A stretch of 64,000 nucleotides of DNA, taken from contig OX335654.1 in NCBI GenBank assembly GCA_946894095.1, forward strand, positions 18,609,687-18,673,686, in the 5' to 3' direction. The position numbers were made by a program, and so were the translations under genes. Under the pieces are notes generated by a model. The model was not told the DNA's origin and ran no database searches. It worked only from the letters and a program-made list of their open reading frames with translations. Every line of letters starts with the position of its first letter. Position 1 is the first letter of the stretch. Origin of the DNA: Incurvaria masculella. Taxonomy: Eukaryota > Arthropoda > Insecta > Lepidoptera > Incurvariidae. Shown here in pieces: positions 42,144 through 51,884 of the stretch.

Positions 42144-42465
42144 ATGAGCGACTCGTAGCTCAGTGGCACAGGGACTTGCCTTGCATTTACAGGACTGGGA
42201 TCAAATTAGCTCCCCGTTCATGCGCAACTGTATTTTTCTTCCCGACTTAGATAATTACATTTCGTCACGAATGCGAGCTGCTCCATTGTTCGGAATCCAT
42301 GTAAAACTGTAGGTCCGGGTTAGTACTATCGCATTGGATGAAAACATGGTCGAAACTGTCATGAACAATTTTCCGTGTTTTCCAATCCAGTTCAATGGAA
42401 TGCGGTGTGTTGGGCTAATATAATGCCGATGGGTGTGGTATTAGCCATTCATGTCCAGTTACATA
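42144..42465 (+). mobile_element. SINE-A copy with tRNA head, fused to a CCGGCCAAG element
   Basis: Box A TAGCTCAGTGG and a decayed box B (GGATCAAATTAG), GTCACGAATGCGAGCTGCTC, a body with a deletion before GGTTAGTACTATCGC, and tail GGTATTAGCCATTCATGTCC..TACATAG running into AAAAACCGGCCAAG. Confidence 0.9.
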
Positions 42466-42753
42466 GAAAAACCGGCCAAGTGCGAGTCGGACTCGGCTCG
42501 GCGGACTCGGCGAGGGTCCCGTACCAACGTACAAAATTATCACAAAAAAATCACGTTTCTTATATGGGCCCCCCCCTTTAGTGTTTATTTATTGTTTTTC
42601 TTATTTTACCCATTTGATGTTATAGTGGAAAAATAAATACCCAATCCGTGAAAATGTCAGCTGCCTACGTATTACGGTTCATGAGATAAGAGCCCTGTGA
42701 CAGACGGACGGACGGGCTTCTGTTGACACCCTTTGAGTACGGAACCCTAAAAA
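42466..42753 (+). mobile_element. CCGGCCAAG element, altered 5' end and short microsatellite
   Basis: CCGGCCAAGTGCGAGTCGG then an irregular GACTCGGCTCGGCGGACTCG instead of the second palindrome arm; only about three GGAC units; 3' end GAGTACGGAACCCTAAAAA without the GGGTTCCGT partner arm. Confidence 0.9.
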
Positions 42754-43153
42754 GTAACTATGAATAACTGATCAATGGACACATAGCTACTGTTTTTAAT
42801 GGCTTTTAAATTGATCGTTTTTTCACAAGAAGATTTTTTCCCCCAAAGTTTCCAGTCTGTCCTGTCCGGATTTCAGTTTCATGTCTTACGACAAACTGTA
42901 GTGATTTGTGATAGTGTAGAGTATTTGAAGAGAATTGAGGTTCGCTGTTTATTTATTTATTCCATTCCATTTTATTCCAAGGAACGTGATGTATGCATGT
43001 ATTATCGACCTCGAAACAAGGGCACATTAATTAAAGATACATATCACATTCCTAGAAAGGAAGCGGTTCACTCCGACGGGTAACGAACCGCCGACTCCGG
43101 GGTGAGAGACGCGGAGGCACGAGCGGGCGCGTGATCGCGTGCTCTGTCGGCAG
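42754..43153. other. Intron upstream of a TRIT1 exon
   Basis: AT-rich sequence that turns GC-rich over the last 70 bases and ends with the splice acceptor CTCTGTCGGCAG (AG at 43152-43153). It also holds the shared ACACATTAATTAAAGA repeat fragment. Confidence 0.5.
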
Positions 43154-43291
43154 GTGTACCGCGGGCTGGACGTGACCACGGCGAAGGCGTCGGCGGCGGA
43201 GCGCGCGGCGGCGCCGCACCACCTGCTCGACCTGCTCGACCCGCCGGACACCTTCACCGTGCTCGACTTCCGCAACCGCGCCCTGCCACTT
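43154..43291 (+). CDS. TRIT1: tRNA isopentenyltransferase (TRIT1/MiaA family), internal exon
   Basis: A 46-codon exon, phase 0 at both ends. Translation starts VYRGLDVTTAKAS and includes HHLLDLLDP and FTVLDFRNRALPL. These are the signature of the region after the QVY motif in tRNA dimethylallyltransferases, which attach an isopentenyl group to A37 of tRNAs reading codons that begin with U, in cytosol, nucleus and mitochondria. The acceptor is GGCAG before GTGTAC; the donor is CTT then GTATCC. Codon third positions are strongly GC-rich, unlike the surroundings. The preceding exon with the ATP/DMAPP-binding P-loop was not found upstream in this window. The family call is secure; function as an intact gene is unproven. 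Confidence 0.88.
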
Positions 43292-44077
43292 GTATCCTTG
43301 CTCGATCGCGTCCCGGGCGCACGCCCGATCAGCACTTTCATCAACTTTAAACTCTTTGCATCGTGCTGATCCAGAAAAAATATATTAAAATTTCAAACAC
43401 GCCTGCCCCATCGTTTCCTTGCTCAGGTTATATCCAGAGCTCACGTTCGAATGGGTCTTCATCTGCGTAAGTTTATGTGACATTGTGCTGACCCAGAAAA
43501 TCTAAAAATAATGTATATATTACGGTTAAAGCCCGATGTTGGTTAAAGTCCGAAATAATTTTCTCTAAATTTATTTCTACGCCTTTTATGTAGCCTACTT
43601 TCGTTGCTGGTATACCTACTTGCTCGTTTCTGTCCAGTGTTTAGCATAATAGGTCTTGCGATGATATCCCTAAATTATTCTATGTTCGTGGCAGTCTACA
43701 AACCTTACAAATGTTGGCCCAGGCATTTTCTAAAATAATGTCTGCACTATTAATGTATAACTGGCTTTAACCATAGCCCTGCCCATTTTATTTCAGTCGT
43801 TTTTCAAACAAAATTCACCCAAATAGGTAATTCTTTGTCATCACAAAATTGGTCTATCTACGTGGAGACTGTATCTGGACCGCTAGAAAAGTATTGCTTC
43901 GTGGCACTATGGTCTTCTGATCGAGGCTGGTTTTCATTATAATTCTGTGATCTGTGGACTCGAAAGCAGAAAAACATATTATTCATCTCATAAGGACCTG
44001 TTAGTAGCATCTAAGTTTTCACAATCTTCTTACCTTGTTGAAAATCTTGTTCTCTTTAACTGAATATGCCTGAGCAG

Positions 44078-44634
44078 ATCGATAATCTAATGGAAAACGG
44101 TAAAATCCCAATAGTGGTTGGGGGAACGCATTATTACGTAGAATCTATACTATGGAAGATTCTCGTTCAAGACATTGACGATAGCGAAGAGTTAATGTGC
44201 GAGCGAGATAGAGAGACCACAAGGAAAAGAAAACTCAAAGAATCTGAAACGAATCAACCTGAATCTGAAAGAATTGGAGTAGTTGACCAGATAAGTTCAC
44301 GTAAATATCATTTCAAAAGTGGCGCTGAGTGTGAACATGGCGAAACAGAAATGGAGCGGGCCGAAAAGGTCTCAGCTGATGACGGGAACGAAGTTAAAGC
44401 AGGCGAGATCAAACCAAGAGAAGAAACCGCAGAGAAAGAAGCGATGAGGGGAGTGGTTGTAGGAAAAGAGAGTGGAGGGGAGGATGCTGTGCACGTAGCG
44501 GGTGTGGACCGGGATGCTGTGCGGCGCGCCGTGGAGGGTGGAGGCGACGCAGCGACTCTGTACGGGATGCTGCGTTCGGTGGACCCGGCGATGGCAGACC
44601 GCCTGCACGTCAACAACCGACGGAAAGTCCAGAG
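44078..44634 (+). CDS. TRIT1: tRNA isopentenyltransferase, second visible exon with long charged insertion
   Basis: Follows a 786-bp intron with acceptor CCTGAGCAG. Joined to the previous exon in phase 0 it gives RALPL then IDNLMENGKIPIVVGGT, co-linear with the human protein without a gap. Next is HYYVESILWKILV, the substrate-tRNA contact region. Then come about 130 residues rich in Glu, Lys and Arg where vertebrate homologues, from memory, have about 30, and finally LYGMLRSVDPAMADRLHVNN with RRKVQ. The donor AGAG then GTGAGT is ideal (phase 2). The insertion is uninterrupted by stops and GC-rich toward its end, so it looks coding. Downstream exons for the C-terminal domain and zinc finger are not visible up to 64000. 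Confidence 0.88.
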
Positions 44635-44839
44635 GTGAGTGATTTTTTTTGTCTATAATGCTTTCAAATTGCTGCGATTCATCGTGTTGTTCCGAGATGA
44701 CATTTTATTATTATCTTTTAGGTTTAAGAAATATTTTATGTATTTATTTTAATGCTTCAGTATAGCGATATTAGGGTCGGATTAATAAAGGCTAAGCCGA
44801 AGAGGAACATTTATTAAAATTCCAATTCGTTTATCACTT
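44635..44839. other. Intron start after TRIT1 exon
   Basis: AT-rich sequence directly following the GTGAGT donor; no further feature seen. Confidence 0.4.
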
Positions 44840-45000
44840 TGTATTTTTATGTTCAGCGTAGCATATAGCGTACGTCGGAACTCATATGTAAGATGCCCGA
44901 CAACGCCCATAGGTTTACGAACTTTCCAGGATGTATCATGTGTGAAGGACATGTTGTGCTTTAGGGGAAATACCTCGGCAGGGAGTACCATTGTTGGAGA
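44840..45000 (-). pseudogene. LINE-like relic
   Basis: Minus-strand frame contains VRKPMGVVGHLTYEF, parallel to the GKPMGVVRQF frame near 32700. Both share GGAAATACCTCGG. Too short to classify. Confidence 0.4.
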
Positions 45001-45465
45001 GAGTCATGTAGCTCGGTATGCAGTACAACTATTTGTTGTACTTCACATTCTAGGCGGAATTTATTAAAACTTTGCGTATTTTTTTCATTTCTTTTAGAAA
45101 TAACTTTTCGAAATAAATGCACCTATTTATTCTCACTAATATACAAGTCCTTTTTCCAAAGCTGTCTTATCGATTCAAGGCATTTTTATCGATGTCATAA
45201 AGAGGTTTTTGACCCAACTATGGCAAAAGGACGTTTATAATTTTAGCATGATATGTATGCACGTGGCTTTGTTTATATTTTCATCTGTTCTCTGATATTT
45301 CCTAAACTACTCGTCATATTTCACCAAATCGGGTATCGTTGGAAGCACTTGCATTGGCTTTTTTATTGTCGGATAAAATGAATGCACCCTGATGCGGACA
45401 AAGAGTTGGTGTTTAGATTTAATTGAATGCTCTTAATAAAGTCTTAACCTTAATCCTGTATATTA
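45001..45465. other. No feature recognised
   Basis: AT-rich, intronic if the TRIT1 transcript continues. Confidence 0.35.
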
Positions 45466-45610
45466 CCAACTGCGGTACCCGGCTCCGCTCGAGACGACAT
45501 CAAGCAAAATGTTTTCGGGATAAAAAGATAGCTTATCTTTCAAGCGGGAACAAACAATGTGTCCTCATGGTCGATTCTACATGCATATCACATTCGAGGT
45601 TTTTTTACAC
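45466..45610 (+). repeat. GCGGTACCCGGCT repeat, truncated
   Basis: CAACTGCGGTACCCGGCTCC, ATCAAGCAAAATGTTTTCGG, GATAAAAAGATAGC. Family also at 22677, 54421, 57165 and 60915. Confidence 0.55.
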
Positions 45611-45754
45611 AATTACTGCGACGTGGCCTCGATGAGTTATTTGACAATCTCACATACTGGAGGCTCAAAGGTGCAGCGGTATCGGCTCCATTCGCGTATC
45701 AAGTCGCAACTTTGACCGCACTCATCGCGCTGATTGCATTTACATAGTCTCGCT

Positions 45755-46304
45755 TTAAGGCGGCCCATCCCGCTCAACTCCCCATACAAACGGGGAAAGA
45801 AGATCACGCCCATATTTCTTGTCAAAGATCCCAAATTTTGCTCAAAATAGCTTTATTTGATCGAACTAGATGTCTGATGACCGTTGGCATTGTAAAATTG
45901 TGTTTGGTTTCCAAGTTATAAGGTCAGAAAGTTCGAGTTTTTCGCGCGTATTATACAATAACTTTGGAGGTGGATTACGCAATGATAAAGTAAGAACATC
46001 TTAAAAAGATTAGTCATCAGACATAGCTTATTTAATCAAGATTTATAATATATTTGGTTTTTGTTAGATTTTTGAGTACAGCGGTCGTCGTTTTGTTTTA
46101 GCTATAAGTCGTTTTGTAATCAAAATGTTTGTAAATCTTACCAAATCATACACTATGCACATTATCTTTTTTGTGGATATGTTGCATCTTTCTCATCATG
46201 GAGCCTGTCTTATTCTTTGAAACAGAGAAGATCCCAGAGCGCAACAGCACTGTTTTGTACCATGCCCGCGAATGAGTTAGTCCCGCCGGGTTGGGCCACC
46301 TTAA
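45755..46304. mobile_element. TTAA-MITE, complete
   Basis: 550 bp between TTAA 45755-45758 and TTAA 46301-46304. TIRs TTAAGGCGGCCCATCCCGC and TTAAGGTGGCCCAACCCGG. Uninterrupted reference copy for the family. Confidence 0.92.
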
Positions 46305-46539
46305 GGCGCTAGGACTAGCCAACTCCTCGCGCCATACATATGTACCTTTCAACAAATGTAATAATATGTAGTGAAAATGTATTGTTAATATTTTTGGATT
46401 CCATCATTTATTTAAACAATAATAAAAATAAAAAAGTATTTTTTTTTATATGAGAAACTTGAAAGTAATATGATCTCTAAATATAAGTAAAAACAGTATA
46501 CATGCATAAACAAACAATTCCATTTGTTTTTAAATTTCG

Positions 46540-46686
46540 ACATTTAGTTCAAAAAAGTTCGGAAATGGACACCTTTTCAACAAAGCATAAGTTAACAGAA
46601 ATAAAACATATGAATGATGTAATATTAGGTTAAGCTTTTTTGGTAAAGAATAAATAAATTTGAATTTGAATTTGAAATTGAAAAGT
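46540..46686 (+). mobile_element. LINE 3' tail (TTGAAT repeats)
   Basis: Ends AATAAATTTGAATTTGAATT TGAAATTGAAA, the short-repeat 3' tail of a non-LTR element, comparable to 1260-1283. The body is not recognised. Confidence 0.5.
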
Positions 46687-47032
46687 ATTTTGCGTGGAAA
46701 ACGAAACATACAAAAATAGGTTGGTTGATCGCTAGACAAGGAATTACATATTGTTATGATGCAATTAGTTTACTTGGGGTGCCTCGTCAAACTTTGCGAT
46801 TTGGCTAATACCAGGGCCTTAAGGTGGCACTTCCTTCGGGCGGGACTAACTCATTCGCGGGCAGGTTACAAAACCGTATTATTGCGCTCTGGAACCTTCT
46901 CTGTTTCAAAGAAAAAGACAGGCTCCGTGATGAGAAAGATGCAACTTGTCCACAGAGCAGACAATGCGCATAGTATTTGATTTGGTAAGATTTACGAAAA
47001 ATGTAATTACAAAAAAAAATTAACAAAAAAAA

Positions 47033-47640
47033 TAACCGACTTCAAAGAAAAAGCACTAAAAAGTAAAAAATAATTTTCATTTTTGTAGTTACGATTTCTG
47101 TTACTTTTTGAGTCGGCGTCATCCGAGCACGCGCTGCGCCAATCAAGAGAACCTAACCTAACCTAACCTAACCTAACCTAACCTAACCTTGGCTGACACC
47201 GACTCAAAAAATAACAGAAATCGTAACTACAAAAATGAAAATTATTTTTTACTTTTTAGTGCTTTTTCTTTGAAGTCGGTTAATTTTTTTGTCAATTTTT
47301 TTTATTTGTTTATTTTTAGTGAATCTGAAGTACACTTACTAATTTGTACACGTCCTTTCCAATAAAAAAAGAATCACCGAAATCGGTTGGCGTTATATTG
47401 AGTTATTCGTCCATTTGTCGCGCACATCTTAATAAAAATTTAAGACTTTTATGATTTTCTTATGGATATCATTGTCAGAACTTAACCAAATTAAAATGGG
47501 ACTACTTGGGAAGCACTAGCTATCATTTAAAAAAATTATCATGAAAATCGGTTCACCCAGGCAAAAGTTATGAGGTAACCCACAAAAAAAAAACATACAG
47601 ACGAATTGATAACCTCCTCCTTTTTTGAAGTCGGTTAAAA
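47033..47640. mobile_element. ACCGACTTC foldback element, copy 2, with telomere-type centre
   Basis: Ends ATAACCGACTTCAAAGAAAA and TTTTTTGAAGTCGGTTAAAA. Long inner inverted arms (AAGCACTAAAAAGTAAAAAA, TTTTTGTAGTTACGATTTCT and their reverse complements at about 47219-47275). The hairpin centre is a CCTAA tandem. The right shoulder (47330-47620) has ATCGGTTGGCGTTATATTGA and GGTGAACCGATTTTCATGAT-type sequence (inverted). Non-coding. Confidence 0.85.
47151..47188. repeat. Interstitial telomere-type repeat, CCTAA x 7
   Basis: Seven and a half uninterrupted CCTAA units, i.e. TTAGG on the minus strand, the canonical insect telomere motif. It lies at the apex of a foldback element. The related copy at 19611 has only ACCTTGATTACCTT here. 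Confidence 0.9.
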
Positions 47641-47682
47641 ATGACTTATAGCTAAAAGTAAACCACGACCGCTGTAGTAAAA

Positions 47683-48040
47683 AAAAACCGGCCAAGTGCG
47701 AGTCGGACTCGCACACGAAGGGTTCCGTACCCTCGTAAAAAAATGTATACAAAAAAATCACGTTTATTTTTTTAATTATTTCTTAATCTTACCTATTTGT
47801 TGTTATAGCGGCAAAATAAATACACACTTTGTGAACATTTCAGCTGTCTATCTGTTACGGTTACTGAGATACAGCCCTGTGACAGACGGACAGACGGACG
47901 GATGGACAGACGGACGGACGGACGGACGGACGGACTGACGGACGGACGGACGGACAGATGGACGGACGGACGGACGGACGTACAGCGGAGGCTTAGTAAT
48001 AGGTTTCCGTTTTCACCCTTTGGGTACGGAACCCTAAAAA
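47683..48040 (+). mobile_element. CCGGCCAAG element with long microsatellite, nested
   Basis: Full-length; GGAC/GGAT/GGCA microsatellite of about 100 bp (47882-47982), the longest here. Empty-site comparison with other TTAA-MITE copies (TAGTCAAAAATCTAAC) shows insertion into an A5 run, with A-runs now on both sides. Confidence 0.93.
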
Positions 48041-48305
48041 TCCAAAAAAAAACAAATTTATTATAAATCTTCATGAAACAACATGATGAATAAACTTTTT
48101 AAGATGTTTTTCTTTTATCGTTGAGTAGTCCACCTCCGAAGTTATTGCATCAATCGCGCGCAAAATTCGAACTTTCGGACCTTTTAACTTTAAAACCAAA
48201 CACAATTTTACAATGCCAATTGTCATCAGACATCTAGTTCGATCAAATTTTGGATCTCTGACAAGAAATATGGGCATGATCTTCTTTCCACGTTTGTATG
48301 GGGAG

Positions 48306-48535
48306 CAGCGAGGATTTACAGATTTGCCGCCAGTGGGCTATTAAAATTTTGCCGCCCCTACAGATCTCTACGATTTGATACCCGCGTTCATACCCTGGAT
48401 AAACTGACAACAAGGAACAAGAGTCGTTATTTCCGGCGACCGGGAAGATGGTACTTTCGGCATTGGGAGCAATCGGCCCCAAAATTTGCCGCCCTAGGCT
48501 CCAGCCTACTCAGCCTGATGGTAAATCCGCCACTG
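48306..48535. mobile_element. hAT MITE, 230 bp, exact 8-bp duplication
   Basis: TIRs CAGCGAGGATTTAC and, from the right, CAGTGGCGGATTTACCAT. Target duplication ATGGGGAG at 48298-48305 and 48536-48543 is exact and splits the TTAA-MITE terminus. No coding sequence. Confidence 0.93.
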
Positions 48536-48566
48536 ATGGGGAGTTGAGCGGGAAGGCCCACCTTAA

Positions 48567-48784
48567 TCAAGTCGCGTCGGCGCGTCGCCGGCTGCACCGC
48601 GGAGGTCCCGCAAGGTGAACTTTCGATGAGAGCATAAAGTTGATTCGTGCACCCGCGCCGTTTTGGGAGCTTCTATCGGCTGACATACTGAGATAGCGCA
48701 CCTCACTCGCCCGCTGCGTGTCTCCGATTAGCTGAACGAGTGCTGCATGCGCTCCGACTCATGAGATCAGCGAGCTCGGAAGGA
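48567..48784. other. CpG-rich unassigned segment
   Basis: GCGTCGGCGCGTCGCCGG and following sequence; no frame or motif identified. Confidence 0.3.
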
Positions 48785-48940
48785 CTGGAGTAGCGGCTCG
48801 CAGCCTAGTGGCGCGGGGACTGGCCTAGCGTACCAGAGGTCTGGTTTCAATTCCGACATGCACCACTTTCTCTTTCCGAGTTCCATAAGTGCATTTCACG
48901 AATGCGAGCTGCTCCATGGTTCGGTATCCATGTAAAGCTC
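48785..48940 (+). mobile_element. SINE-A tRNA head fragment, plus arm of an inverted pair
   Basis: GCAGCCTAGTGG box A, GGTTTCAATTCC box B, ends at GGTTCGGTATCCATGTAAAG. It meets a minus-strand head fragment almost directly. Confidence 0.85.
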
Positions 48941-48942
48941 TC

Positions 48943-49075
48943 GTTCGTGACGAAATGCAGTTATCCAACTCAGAAAGAGAAAGAAAGTGATGCATGAACG
49001 GGGCGAGGATTTGAACCCAGACCCCTGGTATGCTAAGCAAGCCCCCGCGCCACTAGGCTACGAGCCGCCATAAGC
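48943..49075 (-). mobile_element. SINE-A tRNA head fragment, minus arm
   Basis: TTCGTGACGAAATGCAGTTA, CCAACTCAGAAAGAGAAAGA, GATTTGAACCCAGACCCCTG and CGCGCCACTAGGCTACGAGC: reverse complement of the tRNA head. With 48785-48940 it forms a SINE palindrome of about 130 bp per arm. Confidence 0.85.
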
Positions 49076-49083
49076 CGCCATGC

Positions 49084-49335
49084 TCGGCTACATGGAACTG
49101 GATGGAAAACACGGACAATTTTCATTGCTGCTTCGACCATCGGTTATTCGATGCGATGGTACCAACCCGGCTGGGAATAATTCTACCACCTAGAAATTAA
49201 GGATAGGAACCTATATTTTTACGTGGAATCCGACCCACGATCAGCCTCAACCGTTGAAAACGGTCACCCATCTAGAACCTAACCGCGCTCAGAGTTGATC
49301 AAATCACAAGGCATCGCGCTACTGGGCTACGGACA
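49084..49335 (-). mobile_element. SINE-A copy with variant 5S-like head, 3' truncated
   Basis: Body blocks CGGCTACATGGAACTGGATG, CGCTTCGACCATCGG-like sequence, then ACGTGGAATCCGACCCACG, CCGTTGAAAACGGTCACCCA and CGCGCTACTGGGCTACGG. Same head type as 31396. Confidence 0.8.
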
Positions 49336-49488
49336 TAGAGTAGTGCTTGTATTTGTATTTGAGCAGAAGGGCTTTGAATAGATGGTTGTATTGACTCCTG
49401 GAATTTTGAATTCGATGATTACGCTATTATCCTGTGGATGTCGCTTTCCAAACTAAGCGAAAATCAATGGATTCCAGTAAACACGTAT

Positions 49489-49892
49489 TTTTTTTTATGC
49501 GACCTGAAATGGATGGCTAATCCCACACATCTACCGTTATGATATTAGCCCAATACACCACATTCCCGAAAGAATTGGGTGCCATGGCAGGACCTTCCAT
49601 TTATGAGCACGGCTACATTGAACTGGATGGAAAACACGGACAATTTTTCATTGCCGCTTCGACCATATTTTCATCCAATGCGATGTTACCAACCCGGGCG
49701 GGCTTAAACCCTACCACCTAGTAGGGGAAGGGGAACTACAGTTTTACATGGATTCCGAACCATGGAGCAGCTCGCATTCGTGATGAAAATGAACTTATCG
49801 AACTCGGAAAGAGAAAGACAGTGGTGCATGTTGGTATTGAACCCAGGTCTCTGGTACGCTAGGCCAGTCCCCGCGCCACTAGGCTACGAGCA
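49489..49892 (-). mobile_element. SINE-A copy with tRNA head, full length
   Basis: T-run, TGGATGGCTAATCCCACACA, ACATTGAACTGGATGGAAAA, GAACCATGGAGCAGCTCGCA, TTGAACCCAGGTCTCTGGTA, CCACTAGGCTACGAGC. Both Pol III boxes are present on the minus strand. Confidence 0.9.
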
Positions 49893-49987
49893 TTGTGAGT
49901 AACATCGCATTGGATGAAAATATGGTCGAAGCGGCAATGAAAAATTGTCCGTGTTTTTCATCCAGTTCAAAGTAGGCGTGGCGTGTA
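49893..49987 (+). mobile_element. SINE-A body fragment
   Basis: ATCGCATTGGATGAAAATAT, AATTGTCCGTGTTTTTCATC, then GTGGCGTGTAG; a fragment of about 95 bp wedged between two opposed full copies. Confidence 0.8.
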
Positions 49988-50394
49988 GCGTGCTCGTAGC
50001 CTAGTGGCGCAGGGACTGGCCTAGCGTACCAGAGACCTGGGTTCAATACCGACATGCACCACTGTCCTTCTCTTTCCGAGTTCGATAAGTGCATTTTCAT
50101 CACGAATGCGAGCTGCTCCATGGTTCGGAATCCATGTAAAACTGTAGGTCCCCTTCCCCTACTAGGTGGTAGGGTTTAAACCCGTCCAGGTTGGTACCAT
50201 CGCATTGGATGAAAAGATCGTCGAAGCGGCAATGAAAATTGTCCGTGTTTTCCATCCAGTTCAATGTAGCCGTGCTCAAAAAGGGAAGGCCCTGGCATGG
50301 CACCAAATTCCTTCGGGAATGTGGTGTATTGGGCTAATATCATAACGGTAGTTGTGTGGTATTAGCCATCCATGTCGGGTTGCATAAAAAAAAA
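49988..50394 (+). mobile_element. SINE-A copy with tRNA head, full length
   Basis: GTAGCCTAGTGGCGCAGGGA box A region, GGGTTCAATACC box B, complete body and tail to an A-run. Head-to-head with the copy at 49489 and tail-to-body with the one at 50395. Confidence 0.93.
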
Positions 50395-50592
50395 CCCGGG
50401 CGGGCTTAAACCCTACCACCTAGTAGGGGAAGGGGACCTACAGTTTTACATGGATTCCGAACCATGGAGCAGCTCGCATTCGTGAAATGCACTTATCGAA
50501 CTTGGAAAGAGAAATAAAGTGGTGCATGTCGGAATTGAACACAGACCTCTGGTACGCTAGGCCAGTCCGCGCGCCACTAGGCTACGAGCCGC
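50395..50592 (-). mobile_element. SINE-A copy, 5' half
   Basis: CCCGGGCGGGCTTAAACCCT, GTTTTACATGGATTCCGAAC, CGGAATTGAACACAGACCTC, CCACTAGGCTACGAGCCGC. The tail half is missing; it abuts the A-tail of the preceding copy. Confidence 0.88.
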
Positions 50593-50985
50593 TTAAATTA
50601 AAATTTAGATTTTTACGGTATTTCTATTCTTCACTCACCTTTAATCTCTTCGACCCGGCATTCCATTCTATTCAAATGGTAGCTCACTCCGGTCCTCTCT
50701 TGACTCGCAAGTAAATTATGTATGGTCCTCTCTTGACTAGATAGTAAATTATGTAATCTCTCGCTTCATTGTTGCCAGAGTCAGAGTGTATCTAGCGAGT
50801 GCATAGATAGTTGGAAAGTTGCACGTTATCTGTGCACTCCGTCTCCCGACAGACGTCCCGATACCCTACATATCTGCGAGCACTTGGACCGCGAATCCGC
50901 TTGGCGACCGAATATCATCCGTCTAGAGCAGAGTTTCTTACACTTACCTAACGTCAACTTTGCGAATGCATTATTTTCCCCAAAA
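50593..50985. other. No gene recognised; partial duplication
   Basis: GGTCCTCTCTTGACT and GTAAATTATGTA occur twice (about 50692-50720 and 50725-50752). Possibly upstream LINE sequence. Confidence 0.35.
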
Positions 50986-51240
50986 TGTGTAGCTTTACCA
51001 CATAATACATAAAATTCTCGATGCACTGATCGATTGCCCTGAACTCCTACAAGGAATTGATATTAAAGTCCCTCGTCTTACAAGTAGATTAGAAAATAGA
51101 ATGCCTTTCCAGACCGTTAACTCTCGCACGAACATAGGTTCTCATTCTCCCCTTAACAGAATGCTGAAAACATGCAACGACTTTAGGGATAAGTGTGACA
51201 TTTTTTCATGTTCAATTAAGTATAAAAAAACTCATATAAG
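50986..51240 (+). pseudogene. LINE polyprotein C-terminus
   Basis: An open frame of about 70 codons, including KILDALIDCPELL, then IDIKVPRLTSRLENRMPF, SHSPLNRMLKTCN and CDIFSCSIKYKK, the conserved C-terminal tail of Jockey-type LINE reverse-transcriptase proteins (CPELL..I...VPR..SR...F......SP..RM...CN...D..DIF). Catalytic parts are upstream and missing. The 3' UTR continues after a SINE insertion at 51248. Confidence 0.8.
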
Positions 51241-51247
51241 TATTGCT

Positions 51248-51537
51248 TGTCTGGTCTTGGATGGGTGACCATTTGACCGTTGAGAGAGGCTGGCCGTGGT
51301 TCGGATTACTTACTAGGTGGTAGGGTTTATCCCGCCCGGGTTGGTACCATCGCATTGAATGAACGATGGTCGAAGCGGCAATGAAAATTGTCCGTGTTTT
51401 CCATCCAGTTCAATGTAGCCGTGCAATATAAGGAAGGTCCTGGCATGGCACCTAGTTCCCATGTGGTGTGTTGGGCTAATACCATGACAGAACTTGTGGT
51501 ATTAGCCATCCATGTCCCGTCACATAAAAAAAAAACT
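51248..51537 (+). mobile_element. SINE-A copy, 5S head truncated, inserted in a LINE 3' end
   Basis: Begins within the 5S part (GTCTGGTCTTGGATGGGTGACC), followed by GTTGAGAGAGGCTGGCCGTG, a 15-bp deletion before CTTACTAGGTGGTAGGG, the body, and tail GTGGTATTAGCCATCCATGT with an A10 run. Confidence 0.9.
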
Positions 51538-51880
51538 TACATTCATGCATCATTGTAAGCCTAATGTTGTTTTTATTTCAATTTAATTTAATTATGTCAA
51601 TTTAACTTAATTTATTATCTTTATTGTTGCTGTCCACTCACTCAAATGCATCACTTTTGTCGTTTATTGTTCCTTTTTTATTGTAAACTTCATTTTAATT
51701 TTCCTTGCTATTTTTATATTGATATATTTGTTTTGTGTATTTTGTTCATTCTAAATACTGCTATCACATGCTGTGCTTACTACTCGTGGGATGTTTCATA
51801 AGCTTTTGTTACTATACATGTTGTTGTTGTTTTGAATGTGATTCAATCCTGTAAGTAAGCCTATAAATAAATAAATAAAT
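51538..51880 (+). mobile_element. LINE 3' UTR and AAATA tail
   Basis: AT-rich sequence ending CTATAAATAAATAAATAAAT, immediately before mariner copy 3. It belongs with the C-terminal relic at 50986. Confidence 0.65.
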
Positions 51881-51884
51881 AATA

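Larger units (their letters stand above)
46819..48566. mobile_element. TTAA-MITE carrying three nested insertions
   Basis: Outer element bounded by TTAA 46819-46822 and 48563-48566, with TIRs TTAAGGTGGCACTTCCTTC and TTAAGGTGGGCCTTCCCGC. Its sequence is interrupted by the ACCGACTTC foldback element, a CCGGCCAAG element and a hAT MITE; the pieces between rejoin in family order (GTAAGATTTACG, then ATGACTTATAGCTAAAAG, then ATAAATCTTCATGAAAC, then TCTTTCCACGTTTGTATGGG). Confidence 0.9.

Noticed and set aside
48567..48784. Promoter or exon in a CpG-rich patch
   Set aside because: GC content alone is not enough; no TATA, initiator, open frame with domain, or splice sites were identified.
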